64,000 nt of DNA from G965226155 sp965226155 (GCA_965226155.1 OZ245331.1:2046001-2110000); one strand, 5' to 3'; shown: positions 1 through 8,250, numbered from the stretch's first letter. A program made the numbers and translations. The notes: generated by a model not told the origin, from the letters alone.

Positions 1-287
1 CTCCTTTTAGAAAAGACCGCCAGATTGCAAGAGACCTAGTTGCACCTGGGGAGTTTATTGAGGCCTTTTGTGACGCTTCGCTTCCTGTTTGTGAAAAACG
101 AGATGTAAAAGGGATGTGCAAAAAGGCTAGAGCTGGTGAAATTCCAGAATTCACAGGGATCAGTTCACCCTATGAGATACCTGACAATACTGAAATGGCT
201 ATTGATACGGGAAATTTATCTATCGAGGAGTGTGTGGAGCAGCTTATTAACTATCTAATTGAAAATGAAATTTTAAACAGCTCCTAA
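1..287 (+). CDS. cysC: Adenylyl-sulfate kinase, C-terminal part (CysC or CysN/C fusion)
   Basis: Only the last 95 codons are in the window; the frame starts at base 3 and ends at TAA 285-287. The fragment opens with SPFR-DR, part of the conserved APS kinase core, followed by the FIEAFCDASLPVCEKRD segment, the lid region KGMCKKARAGEI and the end motif FTGISSPYE. APS kinase phosphorylates adenosine 5'-phosphosulfate to PAPS in cytoplasmic sulfate activation. Whether this is a stand-alone CysC or the C-terminal half of a CysN/C fusion cannot be told from the fragment. It lies 28 bases upstream of rfaH on the same strand. Confidence 0.9.
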   Translation, partial: PFRKDRQIARDLVAPGEFIEAFCDASLPVCEKRDVKGMCKKARAGEIPEFTGISSPYEIPDNTEMAIDTGNLSIEECVEQLINYLIENEILNSS

Positions 288-315
288 ATGTGGACTGTTA
301 CTTACAACTTAGAGT

Positions 316-816
316 ATGAAATCTTGGTACCTTATTCAAACTAAGCCCCGTCAGGAAATTGTTGCGCAAGAAAATCTGAACCGACAAGGTTATCCAACCT
401 ATCTACCTATGGCTCAGATAAGGAGGCGTCGTAATAATCGGGCTCGAACAGATATAGGGCCTATGTTCCCGCGTTATCTATTTATTCATCTTGATGCCGG
501 TATTGATGATTGGAGGCCACTCCGTTCAACAGTAGGGGTCAATAATGTAGTGCGGTTCGGATCTAATCCTGCCAGGGTACCGGACATTTTAATAACTGCT
601 TTAAGACAACGTGAAGATAACCGTGGCATCCAAATTTTACCTAAGGCAAAACTTAGAAAAGGGCAGCCAGTACGAGTTGCAGAGGGGTTATTTGAGGGCT
701 ATGAAGGCTTATTCCATGCCAAAACTTCGCGTGATAGGGCTATTATTCTGATCAATATTCTGGATAAGCAGGCTAGGATTGAGATAGAACAGGAAAATAT
801 TGAAGTAATATCATAG
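316..816 (+). CDS. rfaH: Transcription antiterminator RfaH (NusG paralogue)
   Basis: 166 residues, the normal size of RfaH. The N-terminal NGN domain shows WYLIQTKPRQE, the FPRYLFIHLD core and the LRSTVGVNNVVRFG segment characteristic of RfaH rather than NusG. The C-terminal part (from about residue 110) is a KOW-type domain with KGQPVRVAEGLFEGYEGLF. RfaH binds RNA polymerase paused at an ops element and suppresses Rho-dependent termination in long surface-polysaccharide operons. A good ops match lies about 750 bases downstream at 1560-1573, just before the sugar cluster, which supports the assignment. The ATG at 316 follows a weak AGAG ribosome-binding sequence. Confidence 0.93.
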   Translation: MKSWYLIQTKPRQEIVAQENLNRQGYPTYLPMAQIRRRRNNRARTDIGPMFPRYLFIHLDAGIDDWRPLRSTVGVNNVVRFGSNPARVPDILITALRQREDNRGIQILPKAKLRKGQPVRVAEGLFEGYEGLFHAKTSRDRAIILINILDKQARIEIEQENIEVIS

Positions 817-861
817 AGTTATATGATAACTTCCTAATTTAGATTGGTTTTACACTTCAGA

Positions 862-878
862 TGTTCATTTTTTGAACA
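862..878. promoter_or_regulatory. Palindromic operator candidate 1 (TGTTCA-N5-TGAACA)
   Basis: A perfect 6-5-6 inverted repeat, TGTTCA TTTTT TGAACA. A second copy with identical arms starts exactly 30 bases downstream, so the two lie on the same face of the helix, about three turns apart. The pair sits at the start of the winged-helix regulator gene, which suggests autoregulation (inference). Confidence 0.6.
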
Positions 879-891
879 AAGATATCTATAC

Positions 892-908
892 TGTTCACGA
901 AATGAACA
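892..908. promoter_or_regulatory. Palindromic operator candidate 2 (TGTTCA-N5-TGAACA)
   Basis: Second perfect copy, TGTTCA CGAAA TGAACA. Its arms match the site at 862-878 and its spacer differs, so the arms are what is conserved. It overlaps the ATG at 902, so a bound dimer would block transcription or initiation of the regulator gene (inference). Confidence 0.6.
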
Positions 909-1513
909 ATACAGATAGAGAAGAATCCTTAACCCTGGAGATTCTTGAAACCATCGAGAATAACAGTAAGGTTACACAGCGACGACTTGCGAACCAGCTT
1001 GGCGTAGCGTTAGGGCTTGCTAATGCCTATCTGAAAAGATGCATCAAAAAGGGACTGGTCAAGGTCGATCAGATTCCTCCAAACCGCTACCTGTACTATT
1101 TGACCCCAAAAGGGTTTACTGAAAAAAGCCGTTTGACTGCACAGTACCTTTCCACTTCCTTTGATTTCTATCGGCGTGCTAGCCAGTCTTGTGCCAGCAT
1201 CTTTGATGAATGTAAGAAAAAACACTATCAAAATATTCTGCTATTTGGTGTATCCGAATTAGCAGAGATTGCCAGTCTACGGGCTACCGAACAAGGAATT
1301 AAAATTAAGGGTGTATTGCAAAGTAAACCGGAAAAGAAAAAGTTTTTAGGTATGCCTGTCTGGAGTTCAATAGAAGAAATTAAAGAATTTGATGCCTGTG
1401 TCATAACATCTCTAGATGACACTACAGAATTACTGGCTTCATTAGAACAGCATATTTCGAGAGATAGAATCTTTGTGCCAGACATTTTAGATATTAAAAG
1501 AAATAAAAACTAA
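902..1513 (+). CDS. Winged-helix regulator of EPS-associated MarR type with C-terminal nucleotide-fold-like domain
   Basis: 203 residues from ATG 902. An in-frame TTG at 872 would add 10 residues, but it lies inside the first palindrome and has no better ribosome-binding site. Residues about 8-75 form a winged helix (VTQRRLANQLGVALGLANAYLKR, then GLVKV and the wing NRYLYYLTPKGF). This resembles the EPS-associated MarR-like regulators found beside polysaccharide clusters. The second half is extra: NILLFGVSELAEIASLRA and a KGVLQS strand look like the N-terminal Rossmann-like segment of PglD-type sugar acetyltransferases, but without hexapeptide repeats. This domain could sense a nucleotide or nucleotide sugar (inference). 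Twin palindromes at 862-908 suggest autoregulation. It lies between rfaH and the wlb genes. Confidence 0.75.
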   Translation: MNNTDREESLTLEILETIENNSKVTQRRLANQLGVALGLANAYLKRCIKKGLVKVDQIPPNRYLYYLTPKGFTEKSRLTAQYLSTSFDFYRRASQSCASIFDECKKKHYQNILLFGVSELAEIASLRATEQGIKIKGVLQSKPEKKKFLGMPVWSSIEEIKEFDACVITSLDDTTELLASLEQHISRDRIFVPDILDIKRNKN

Positions 1514-1559
1514 ATAAAGGCAAAAGTTAATTATGTATGCGGGGTCTAAATGACACTGT

Positions 1560-1573
1560 AGGGCGGCAGCGTG
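1560..1573 (+). promoter_or_regulatory. ops / JUMPstart-like RfaH recruitment element
   Basis: AGGGCGGCAGCGTG differs at one base from the ops core of E. coli JUMPstart (AGGGCGGTAGCGTG, from memory). It is in the untranslated leader 34 bases before the wlbA start at 1607, the expected place for RfaH loading at the head of a polysaccharide operon. A GTG within it (1571) is in frame with wlbA, but as an ops base it is an unlikely start codon. Confidence 0.75.
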
Positions 1574-1606
1574 TTTAACTGGGTCAATAAACAGCGAGAT
1601 AATATT

Positions 1607-2668
1607 ATGTATAGGTCACCTTACAAGATAGAAGACAGAAAAATTAAGTTTGCTTTAGTTGGCTGTGGCAGAATTTCACCTAAACATTTCGATGCAATAT
1701 TACAGCATTCAGATAACGCCGAGTTAGTTGCAGTTTGTGATTTAAACGAAACATTACTTAAACAGGTTAGTGAAAAATATAAAGTCCCCGGCTACTACTC
1801 TCTTAATGAAATGTTATCCAAGAGCGAGGCTGATGTGGTTGTTATCTGCACACCCAGTGGATTACACCCTGAACAAGTAATATCTGTGGCAAAAGCAGGA
1901 AGGCACATTATCACGGAAAAACCCATGGCAACGCGGTTGACAGATGGGAAACGTATGGTTCGTATTGCAGATGAACAAGGTGTTCACCTATTTGTTGTTA
2001 AGCAAAATAGACTCAACCCTACTCTGCAATTACTAAAATCTGCCGTGTCTAAAAAACGATTTGGTCGGATATATATGGTTACAGTAAATGTATTCTGGAC
2101 TCGCGGACAGGAATACTATGATCAGGCAAAGTGGAGGGGTACCTGGGAATTTGATGGTGGTGCATTTATGAATCAAGCCAGTCACTACGTTGATCTTCTC
2201 GACTGGTTGATAGGGCCGATTGAAAGCGTTTATTCATATACAGGGACACTTGAGAGGAATATAGAGGTTGAAGATACCGGCGTAGCAAGTATTAAGTGGC
2301 GATCTGGTGCACTGGGGTCACTGAATGTGACGATGCTGACTTATCCAAAAAATTATGAAGGATCCATAACCATTCTTGGCGAAAATTGGACTGTGGAGAT
2401 TGGTGGAATTGCAGTAAATGAAATAAAACACTGGGAATTTAAAGATAATGACGAAGCTGATAAGAGAATAAAAGATTCAAATTATCAAACGTCATCAGTC
2501 TATGGAATTGGACATCCATTGTATTACGAAAATGTTATTAAAGTTTTACGTGGTAAATCTATGCCAGAGACGGATGGGCGTGAAGGTTTGCGTTCACTGG
2601 AAACAATTATTGCTATGTATCTTTCGGCAAGAGATGGCAGATTAGTATCACTGCCATTGGAATATTAG
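1607..2668 (+). CDS. wlbA: UDP-N-acetylglucosaminuronate 3-dehydrogenase (Gfo/Idh/MocA family)
   Basis: 353 residues from ATG 1607. The N-terminal Rossmann fold begins KFALVGCGRISPKH, and the family motif EKP is at about residue 104. The central segment VVKQNRLNPTLQLLK, FGRIYMVTVNVFWTR and GGAFMNQASHYVDLLDWL is characteristic of WlbA/WbpB-type enzymes. These oxidise the 3-hydroxyl of UDP-GlcNAcA with NAD so that an amino group can be placed at C3. The next gene starts one base after the stop (wlbB) and the aminotransferase follows, the usual cassette for UDP-2,3-diacetamido uronic acids. The UDP-GlcNAc 6-dehydrogenase that makes the substrate is not in this window. Confidence 0.9.
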   Translation: MYRSPYKIEDRKIKFALVGCGRISPKHFDAILQHSDNAELVAVCDLNETLLKQVSEKYKVPGYYSLNEMLSKSEADVVVICTPSGLHPEQVISVAKAGRHIITEKPMATRLTDGKRMVRIADEQGVHLFVVKQNRLNPTLQLLKSAVSKKRFGRIYMVTVNVFWTRGQEYYDQAKWRGTWEFDGGAFMNQASHYVDLLDWLIGPIESVYSYTGTLERNIEVEDTGVASIKWRSGALGSLNVTMLTYPKNYEGSITILGENWTVEIGGIAVNEIKHWEFKDNDEADKRIKDSNYQTSSVYGIGHPLYYENVIKVLRGKSMPETDGREGLRSLETIIAMYLSARDGRLVSLPLEY

Positions 2669-2669
2669 A

Positions 2670-3254
2670 ATGAAAGGTAATTATCAAGCGCATGAATCAG
2701 CATATATAGATGATGGCGCTATCATTGGTGACGATACTAAGATCTGGCACTGGACTCACGTATGTAGCAAGGCAGTTATTGGAAAAAATTGTTCACTTGG
2801 TCAAAATGTTTATCTTGGAAACAACGTAAGAATTGGCAATAATGTCAAAATCCAAAATAATGTATCTGTTTTTGATAACGTGACTTTGGAAGATTATGTC
2901 TTTTGCGGCCCAAGCATGGTGTTCACCAATGTATATAGCCCCAGATCTGCTGTTTCACGAAGGGATGAATATCAGGACACTCTTGTAAGACAAGGTGTAA
3001 CACTTGGAGCGAATTGTACGATTATTTGCGGGGTGACTATTGGCAAATACGCTTTCGTGGGAGCTGGTGCTGTTATTAATAGAGATGTTTCTGATTACGC
3101 CTTAATGGTTGGTGTTCCTGCAAAGCAGATAGGCTGGATGAGTGAATATGGTGAAAGATTAGATTTGCCGTTAACGGGAAACAAAGAAGAGATATGTAAA
3201 CATACAGGGAACCACTACAAGCTTTCTGGTTCGAGGTTAGAAAAGATAGCCTGA
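2670..3254 (+). CDS. wlbB: UDP-2-acetamido-3-amino-2,3-dideoxyglucuronate N-acetyltransferase
   Basis: 194 residues. Most of the protein is left-handed beta-helix hexapeptide repeats (AVIGKNCSLGQNVYLGNNVRIGNNVKIQNNVSV is a run of them). A conserved loop with FTNVYSPRS and the second repeat block VTLGANCTIICGVTIGKYAFVGAGAVI follow, ending VGVPAKQIGWMSEYGERL, as in WlbB/WbpD. It transfers acetyl from acetyl-CoA to the 3-amino group made by WlbC. The start codon is one base from the wlbA stop, so the two are translationally coupled. The gene is intact. Confidence 0.9.
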   Translation: MKGNYQAHESAYIDDGAIIGDDTKIWHWTHVCSKAVIGKNCSLGQNVYLGNNVRIGNNVKIQNNVSVFDNVTLEDYVFCGPSMVFTNVYSPRSAVSRRDEYQDTLVRQGVTLGANCTIICGVTIGKYAFVGAGAVINRDVSDYALMVGVPAKQIGWMSEYGERLDLPLTGNKEEICKHTGNHYKLSGSRLEKIA

Positions 3255-3256
3255 AA

Positions 3257-4349
3257 ATGGAATTTATTGATCTAAAAGCCCAGCAAGTTCTCATCAGAGA
3301 TAAGGTTGAACTCAATATAAAAAAAGTTTTAGATCATGGTCAGTACATCATGGGTCCCGAAGTATATGAACTTGAGGAAAGGTTGGTAGATTTTGTTGGC
3401 GTAAACAATTGTATTACGGTCTCTAGTGGGACAGATGCCTTACTAATTGCCATGATGGCTCTCGGCATTAAATCAGGTGATGAAGTAATAACTACACCAT
3501 TCACGTTTATTGCCACTGCTGAAATGATTGTATTACTTGGTGCAACGCCGAAATTTGTTGATATTGATGAAAGAACTTTCAACATCGATCCGGCTAAAAT
3601 TAATGACGCTATCACTTCCCAAACAAAGGCAATAATGGCCGTCAACCTTTACGGGCAATGTGCAGATTTTGATGCGATCAATGAAATAGCTGAAAAATAT
3701 GATTTACCGGTAATTGAGGATGCTGCTCAAAGTTTCGGCGCAAAACAAAATGTAAAGTCATCATGCAGCTTATCTTCGATAGGTTGCACTAGCTTTTTTT
3801 CCATCAAAACCTCTAGGGGGTTATGGTGACAGTGGTGCATGTTTTACCAATGATGATAAATTGGCAAAAAAAATACGGGAGATTCGCGTTCATGGACAAG
3901 ATAAGAGATATCATCATTCAAGAATAGGCATTAATGGTCGTATGGATACGATTCAGGCAGCGGTGTTAATGGCGAAATTAGACATTTTTCAATCAGAAAT
4001 AAAATTACGACAAGATATTGCAGAGAAATACAATTTATTCTTACGAAATGTAAATTCAGTCACTATTCCTTATATTGAAAAATTTAACACTAGTGTATAT
4101 GCACAATACACAATACAAGTAGAAAACCGATCAATATTTCAAGAAAAGCTGAAAGAGGCAAGTGTACCAACTGCAATTCATTATCCTATAGCATTGAATA
4201 AACAACCTTGTTTTTCATCAAACAGCCAGGAATTTCCTGTTGCAAACAAAGTATCAAAAAAGGTAATTAGCTTACCTATTCATCCTTATTTGGATGAACA
4301 AGGCCAAGAATGCGTTATTAATTCTGTAGTCAATTCAATTCATATTTAA
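3257..4349 (+). pseudogene. wlbC: DegT/DnrJ/EryC1 aminotransferase WlbC, frameshifted at a T7 run
   Basis: Two open segments in different frames (3257-3829 and to 4349) make one 363-residue PLP aminotransferase if one T is removed from the seven T at 3784-3790. The restored sequence reads through SFFPSKPLGGYGDSGA, which holds the PLP-binding lysine. The first segment has the N-terminal features GPEVYELEERL, SSGTDALLIAMMALGI and VIEDAAQSFGA; the second has GINGRMDTIQAAVL and the C-terminal small domain. The normal role is glutamate-dependent amination at C3 of the 3-keto sugar made by WlbA. The break falls immediately before the catalytic lysine, so the product as written would be inactive. 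A real mutation, slippage at the T run, or a sequencing indel are all possible. Confidence 0.85.
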
Positions 4350-4363
4350 GTAGGGAAAGAAAC

Positions 4364-5359
4364 ATGGATATTAAAGGCAAAAAATTTCTGGTAATCGGTG
4401 GCGCTGGTCTTATCGGGTCACATACTGTTGAAGAGTTATGCAAAGAAGATGTTAGTGAAATCGTTATTTACGATAACTTCGTCCGAGGAACAAAAGAAAA
4501 TCTTGAGAAGATTTTATCTGATCCAAGGGTGAAGATCTTTAATGTTGGAGGTGATATCTGTCAGTTAGATATTCTCAATAATGCAGTTAATGGAATGGAT
4601 GGTGTATTTCATTTTGCTGCATTATGGTTATTGCAGTGCCATGAATTTCCACAAGCGGCATTTGACGTGAATATACGTGGAACATTTAATGTTCTCGAAT
4701 CATGTGTTAAGAATGATATTAAGAGATTAGTGTGCTCATCATCCGCATCAGTATATGGTGATGCGATTGAAGAACCAATGACAGAAGCCCATCCTTTTAA
4801 TAATAAGAATTTCTATGGCGCAACAAAAATCGCAGGTGAAGCGATGGCGACCGCTTATCATTATCGCTATGGCTTACCATTTGTTGGGTTACGGTATATG
4901 AATGTCTATGGCCCAAGACAGGATTACCAAGGTGCGTATATTGCTGTAATCATGAAAATGCTTGATGCAATCGAACGTGGTGAAGGACCGACAATTCTTG
5001 GAGACTGGAGTGAGGCATTTGATTTTATATCAGTGAAAGATTGTGCAATGGCAAATATTTGTGCAATGAAGACTGAAACGATGGCAAGGTTTTATAACGT
5101 AGGGACTGGTAAAAGAACTTCCTTAAAGCAACTAGCTGAGTTGTTGTTAGAACTGACAGATTTAAAACAATCAATACGTTATAAGCCAAATAGTCAGGCT
5201 ACATTTGTTAAAAATCGTATTGGTTGTCCTAAACTTGCATCTGAAGAAATCGGATTTGCTGCGGAAAAGGATCTGAAGGATGGACTGCAGGAACTAATCA
5301 ACTGGAGAAATGAACACAAGATGGATTTAGCTTCAAGACGTGCAAAATCAAGAAACTAA
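4364..5359 (+). CDS. NAD-dependent nucleotide-sugar epimerase (extended SDR; C4-epimerase type)
   Basis: 331 residues. The N-terminal NAD motif GGAGLIGSHT and an acidic residue after strand 2 (IYDNF) mark an extended short-chain dehydrogenase. SSSASVYG carries the active-site serine and NFYGATK the Tyr-x3-Lys pair. GLRYMNVYGPRQDYQGAY is typical of UDP-sugar 4-epimerases. Placed 14 bases after wlbC and before an asparagine-synthase-like amidotransferase, it fits the Bordetella wbm-type route in which UDP-GlcNAc3NAcA is epimerised to the galacto form and later amidated (inference from context). Intact. Confidence 0.75.
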   Translation: MDIKGKKFLVIGGAGLIGSHTVEELCKEDVSEIVIYDNFVRGTKENLEKILSDPRVKIFNVGGDICQLDILNNAVNGMDGVFHFAALWLLQCHEFPQAAFDVNIRGTFNVLESCVKNDIKRLVCSSSASVYGDAIEEPMTEAHPFNNKNFYGATKIAGEAMATAYHYRYGLPFVGLRYMNVYGPRQDYQGAYIAVIMKMLDAIERGEGPTILGDWSEAFDFISVKDCAMANICAMKTETMARFYNVGTGKRTSLKQLAELLLELTDLKQSIRYKPNSQATFVKNRIGCPKLASEEIGFAAEKDLKDGLQELINWRNEHKMDLASRRAKSRN

Positions 5360-5387
5360 TTTAGATAAAAAAGAATTTTGTAGATTT

Positions 5388-7174
5388 ATGTGTGGTATCG
5401 CAGGAATTATTCATCTAGATGGGGCACCAATTTCACCTGTTCTCTTAAAAAAGATGACCGATGTAATTGCTCATAGAGGTCCTGATGGAGAGGGTCATTG
5501 GCACGAAGGGCCTATAGCGCTCGGCCATCGCAGATTGGCAATTATTGATCTTTCACCAGCGGGTAATCAGCCAATGCAGAGTCGTGATGGCCGTTATGTT
5601 CTCAGTTACAACGGTGAAGTTTATAATTTTCGGGAACTGCGGGCTGAATTACAGTCGCTTGGGTTACAGGTTCCTATCCCGTACGGACAGCGAGGTGGTC
5701 TTATATGCCCTTAAGGAATGTGGTATTGAGGTAGTACACAGGTTCAATGGAATGTTCGCCTTCGCTTTCTGGGACAGAAAACAAAAGGAGATGTATCTGG
5801 CCAGGGATCGCTACGGTATCAAACCGCTGTATTACAGTCGGAATGGAAACACCTTCCTGTTCGGTTCGGAAATCAAGGCCATCCTCGCGCATGGGAGCTA
5901 CAAAGCAGAAATGGATCCGGAAGGATTGATGGAGTATTTCACATTCCAGAATTTCTTCACGGATAAAACCCTGTTCAAGGGGGTAAACCTGCTGGAAGCT
6001 GGTTGCTATCTCAAGATCAGCCAGGATGGTAAATATCAAATACAACGGTACTGGGATTATTCATTTTCAGAGCCTGAAACAGTTAATGATGAACAGGAAT
6101 ACCTGGAAGAGCTAGATCGGTTGTTTCGCCAGGCGGTCTCCAGGCAGCTCGTGGCGGATGTTGATGTAGGGGTCTACCTAAGCGGAGGTATGGACTCTGG
6201 CTCCATCACTGCACTGGCTGCCACAGAGTTCCCTTATATCAAATCCTTTACCTGCGGATTTGATCTCAGCTCTGCATCCGGTGTAGAAATCAGTTTCGAT
6301 GAACGCCAGGCAGCAGAACGAATGTCGTACCAGTTCAAGACCGAACATTATGAAATGGTTCTGAAGGCAGGGGACATGGAAAGGGTGATTCCAAAACTTG
6401 CCTGGCACCTGGAAGAACCGCGTGTTGGCCAGAGCTACCCGAACTATTACGCGGCACAACTTGCCAGTAAATTTGTCAAGGTCGTGCTGTCAGGTACGGG
6501 AGGCGATGAGTTGTTCGGAGGATATCCCTGGCGTTACTACCGTGCGGTGGTAAATGATGACTTTGAACATTATATAGACAAGTGCTACGTTTACTGGCAG
6601 AGACTGATCCCAAACCAGGTTATCAAGGAGGTATTCAAACTCATATGGAAAGATGTCGAGAATGTATGGACCAGAGATATTTTCCGCGACGTGTTTGACA
6701 GCCACGCAGCCACACTGACCCGCCCGGAAGATTATGTCAATCACTCCCTGTATTTTGAAGCCAAGACCTTTCTGCATGGATTATTAGTTGTAGAGGACAA
6801 ATTATCCATGGCACATGGTCTGGAGACCCGGGTGCCTTTTCTGGACAATGACCTGGTAGATTTCGCAATGAAAGTTCCGGTAAAGCTGAAACTGGACAAT
6901 CTGGATGAGGTAGTAAAATTAAATGAAAATAAGCCAGGAGCGAAAACAGTCAAATATTTTCAAAAGACAAACGATGGTAAATTACTCTTGAGAAAAATGC
7001 TGAGCAGGTACGTTCCCGAAGAGGTCATAGAGCGGGAGAAACAGGGATTTTCCGCGCCTGATGCCACATGGTTCAAAGGAGAGAGTATTGAATATGTCAG
7101 GCGTATACTTTTCATCGGGACGCTGCAATTTATAAGTACATTCAAGAAAGTGTAATCAGAGACTTAATTAATAG
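5388..7174 (+). pseudogene. Asparagine-synthase-type amidotransferase, two frameshifts and C-terminus cut by IS30
   Basis: Starts MCGIAGII with the Cys2 nucleophile of class II amidotransferases; KKMTDVIAHRGPDGEG and SYNGEVYNFREL follow. The frame is lost at GGG 5661-5663; removing one G restores LGYRFLSRTDSEVVLYAL. The synthase domain then reads through YLSGGMDSGS (PP-loop) and SGTGGDELFGGYPWR. Near 7111 a base is missing: the other frame encodes RDAAIYKYIQ and ESVIRDLIN, the expected C-terminus, until the IS30 boundary at 7175. No remainder of the gene is seen beyond the IS. Such proteins (WbmE/WbpS type) amidate uronic acids in O-antigens. The middle of the gene is visibly richer in G+C than its neighbours, suggesting a separate origin. 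Confidence 0.85.
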
Positions 7175-8242
7175 CGCGGATTCAACTTTGAAGTGCAACG
7201 TTGATGTTAAAAAAGACTTCATGTGGTGTTTTTGAATTAAGTGTTTTTCTGGGACGGTGATTGAGTTTTTTCATGACCAAGTTTAACTGCTTTTGTGTAA
7301 TCGTGCTGGAGTCCATTTTCTTTGGGAAGTACTGTCGAATGAGACCATTGATATTTTCATTTAAACCCCGTTCCCAGGAGGCATAAGGATGTGCAAAATA
7401 GAACCCCGCGTTCAATTGTTGAGCAATAACCTCATGCTCAGCAAATTCTTTTCCATTATCCGAGGTGATCGTGTGAACCGACGCCTTCATATTAGACAAC
7501 AATCGCACGATAGCTTGCCTGACGGCAGAGGCAGTTCGTCGTTTCACCTGTGCAATCAAGGTGTACATCGACTTGCGCTCGCTCAAGGTGACCAGCGCCT
7601 GTCGATGGCCTTTGCCGATGACGGTGTCCACTTCCCAGTCACCGATGCGTGTCTTCCTGTTCACAATGGCGGGACGCTTATCAATGCTGATCTGATTCAC
7701 CAGAACCCCACGACGTTGATAACTACCATAACGCTTCTTTCGTTTCTTCTGGCAACGCAAGTACCGGTACAGCTCACCGCCGTCTGCCTTATCCTGGTAT
7801 ATGTAGTGATATATCCATTCATGACTCAGAGCGATACCTTCTCGTTTATGCAACCAGTCACTGATTTGCTCAGGACTCCATTCGTCCGGCAGCCAGACCT
7901 CTACTCGCTCCCACAAGGTCGTGGGGAGTCGCTGTTGTTGACTGGCTTCTCGACGCGCTTGCCGGAGCAACTGAGCTTGGCGGGGTCGATAGCCTCTCAA
8001 GCCACGGTTGCGTCTGAGTTCACGGCTAATAGTAGATTTATGTACGCCTATCAAGGCGGCTATCTCCGTTTGTGTATGTCCTGCTTTCATCAGGGCGCAA
8101 ATCTGGTAACGTTGATGCTCGGTAAGCTGTGTGTAGTGTCTCATCTGTGCCTCTCTTTCTTGCTGGAACGAAAGGTAAGGATGCTACCGCAGCTTGCCGT
8201 TCGTGCCACCTAATTGAGTTGCACTTACAAATTGAATTCACG
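7175..8242 (-). mobile_element. IS30-family insertion sequence, copy 1 (complete, reverse)
   Basis: 1068 bp, the same length as the copy at 38705-39772 and nearly identical to it. The ends read CGCGGATTCAACTTTGAAG and, inverted, CGTGAATTCAATTTGTAAG, an imperfect 25-bp terminal repeat. Unlike copies 2 and 3, the flanks (TAG at 7172-7174 and AAT at 8243-8245) do not form a 3-bp target duplication. The element separates a decapitated asnB from an unrelated glycosyltransferase, so a deletion or recombination next to it is likely. Confidence 0.93.
7182..8144 (-). CDS. IS30-family transposase (copy 1)
   Basis: 320 residues, full length and open. The N-terminal HTH is HTQTEIAALIGVHKSTISREL. The DDE catalytic domain shows DWEVDTVIGKG (first Asp), TSDNGKEFAEHE (second Asp) and ENINGLIRQYFPK (Glu). 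It ends seven bases from the IS terminus, leaving room only for the inverted repeat. Its base composition is clearly richer in G+C than the flanking sugar genes, in line with recent arrival. With no obvious defect it may be active. Confidence 0.95.
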   Translation of the reverse strand: MRHYTQLTEHQRYQICALMKAGHTQTEIAALIGVHKSTISRELRRNRGLRGYRPRQAQLLRQARREASQQQRLPTTLWERVEVWLPDEWSPEQISDWLHKREGIALSHEWIYHYIYQDKADGGELYRYLRCQKKRKKRYGSYQRRGVLVNQISIDKRPAIVNRKTRIGDWEVDTVIGKGHRQALVTLSERKSMYTLIAQVKRRTASAVRQAIVRLLSNMKASVHTITSDNGKEFAEHEVIAQQLNAGFYFAHPYASWERGLNENINGLIRQYFPKKMDSSTITQKQLNLVMKKLNHRPRKTLNSKTPHEVFFNINVALQS

Positions 8243-8250
8243 AATCTTAA

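Noticed and set aside
1571..1606. GTG at 1571 as the start of wlbA
   Set aside because: The GTG is part of the ops element and the added residues are not family-like; ATG 1607 gives the expected N-terminus.
7389..8213. A 274-codon open frame antisense to the IS30 transposase, also present in copy 3
   Set aside because: It mirrors the transposase codons and is kept only because the three IS copies are nearly identical; no recognisable domain or ribosome-binding site.
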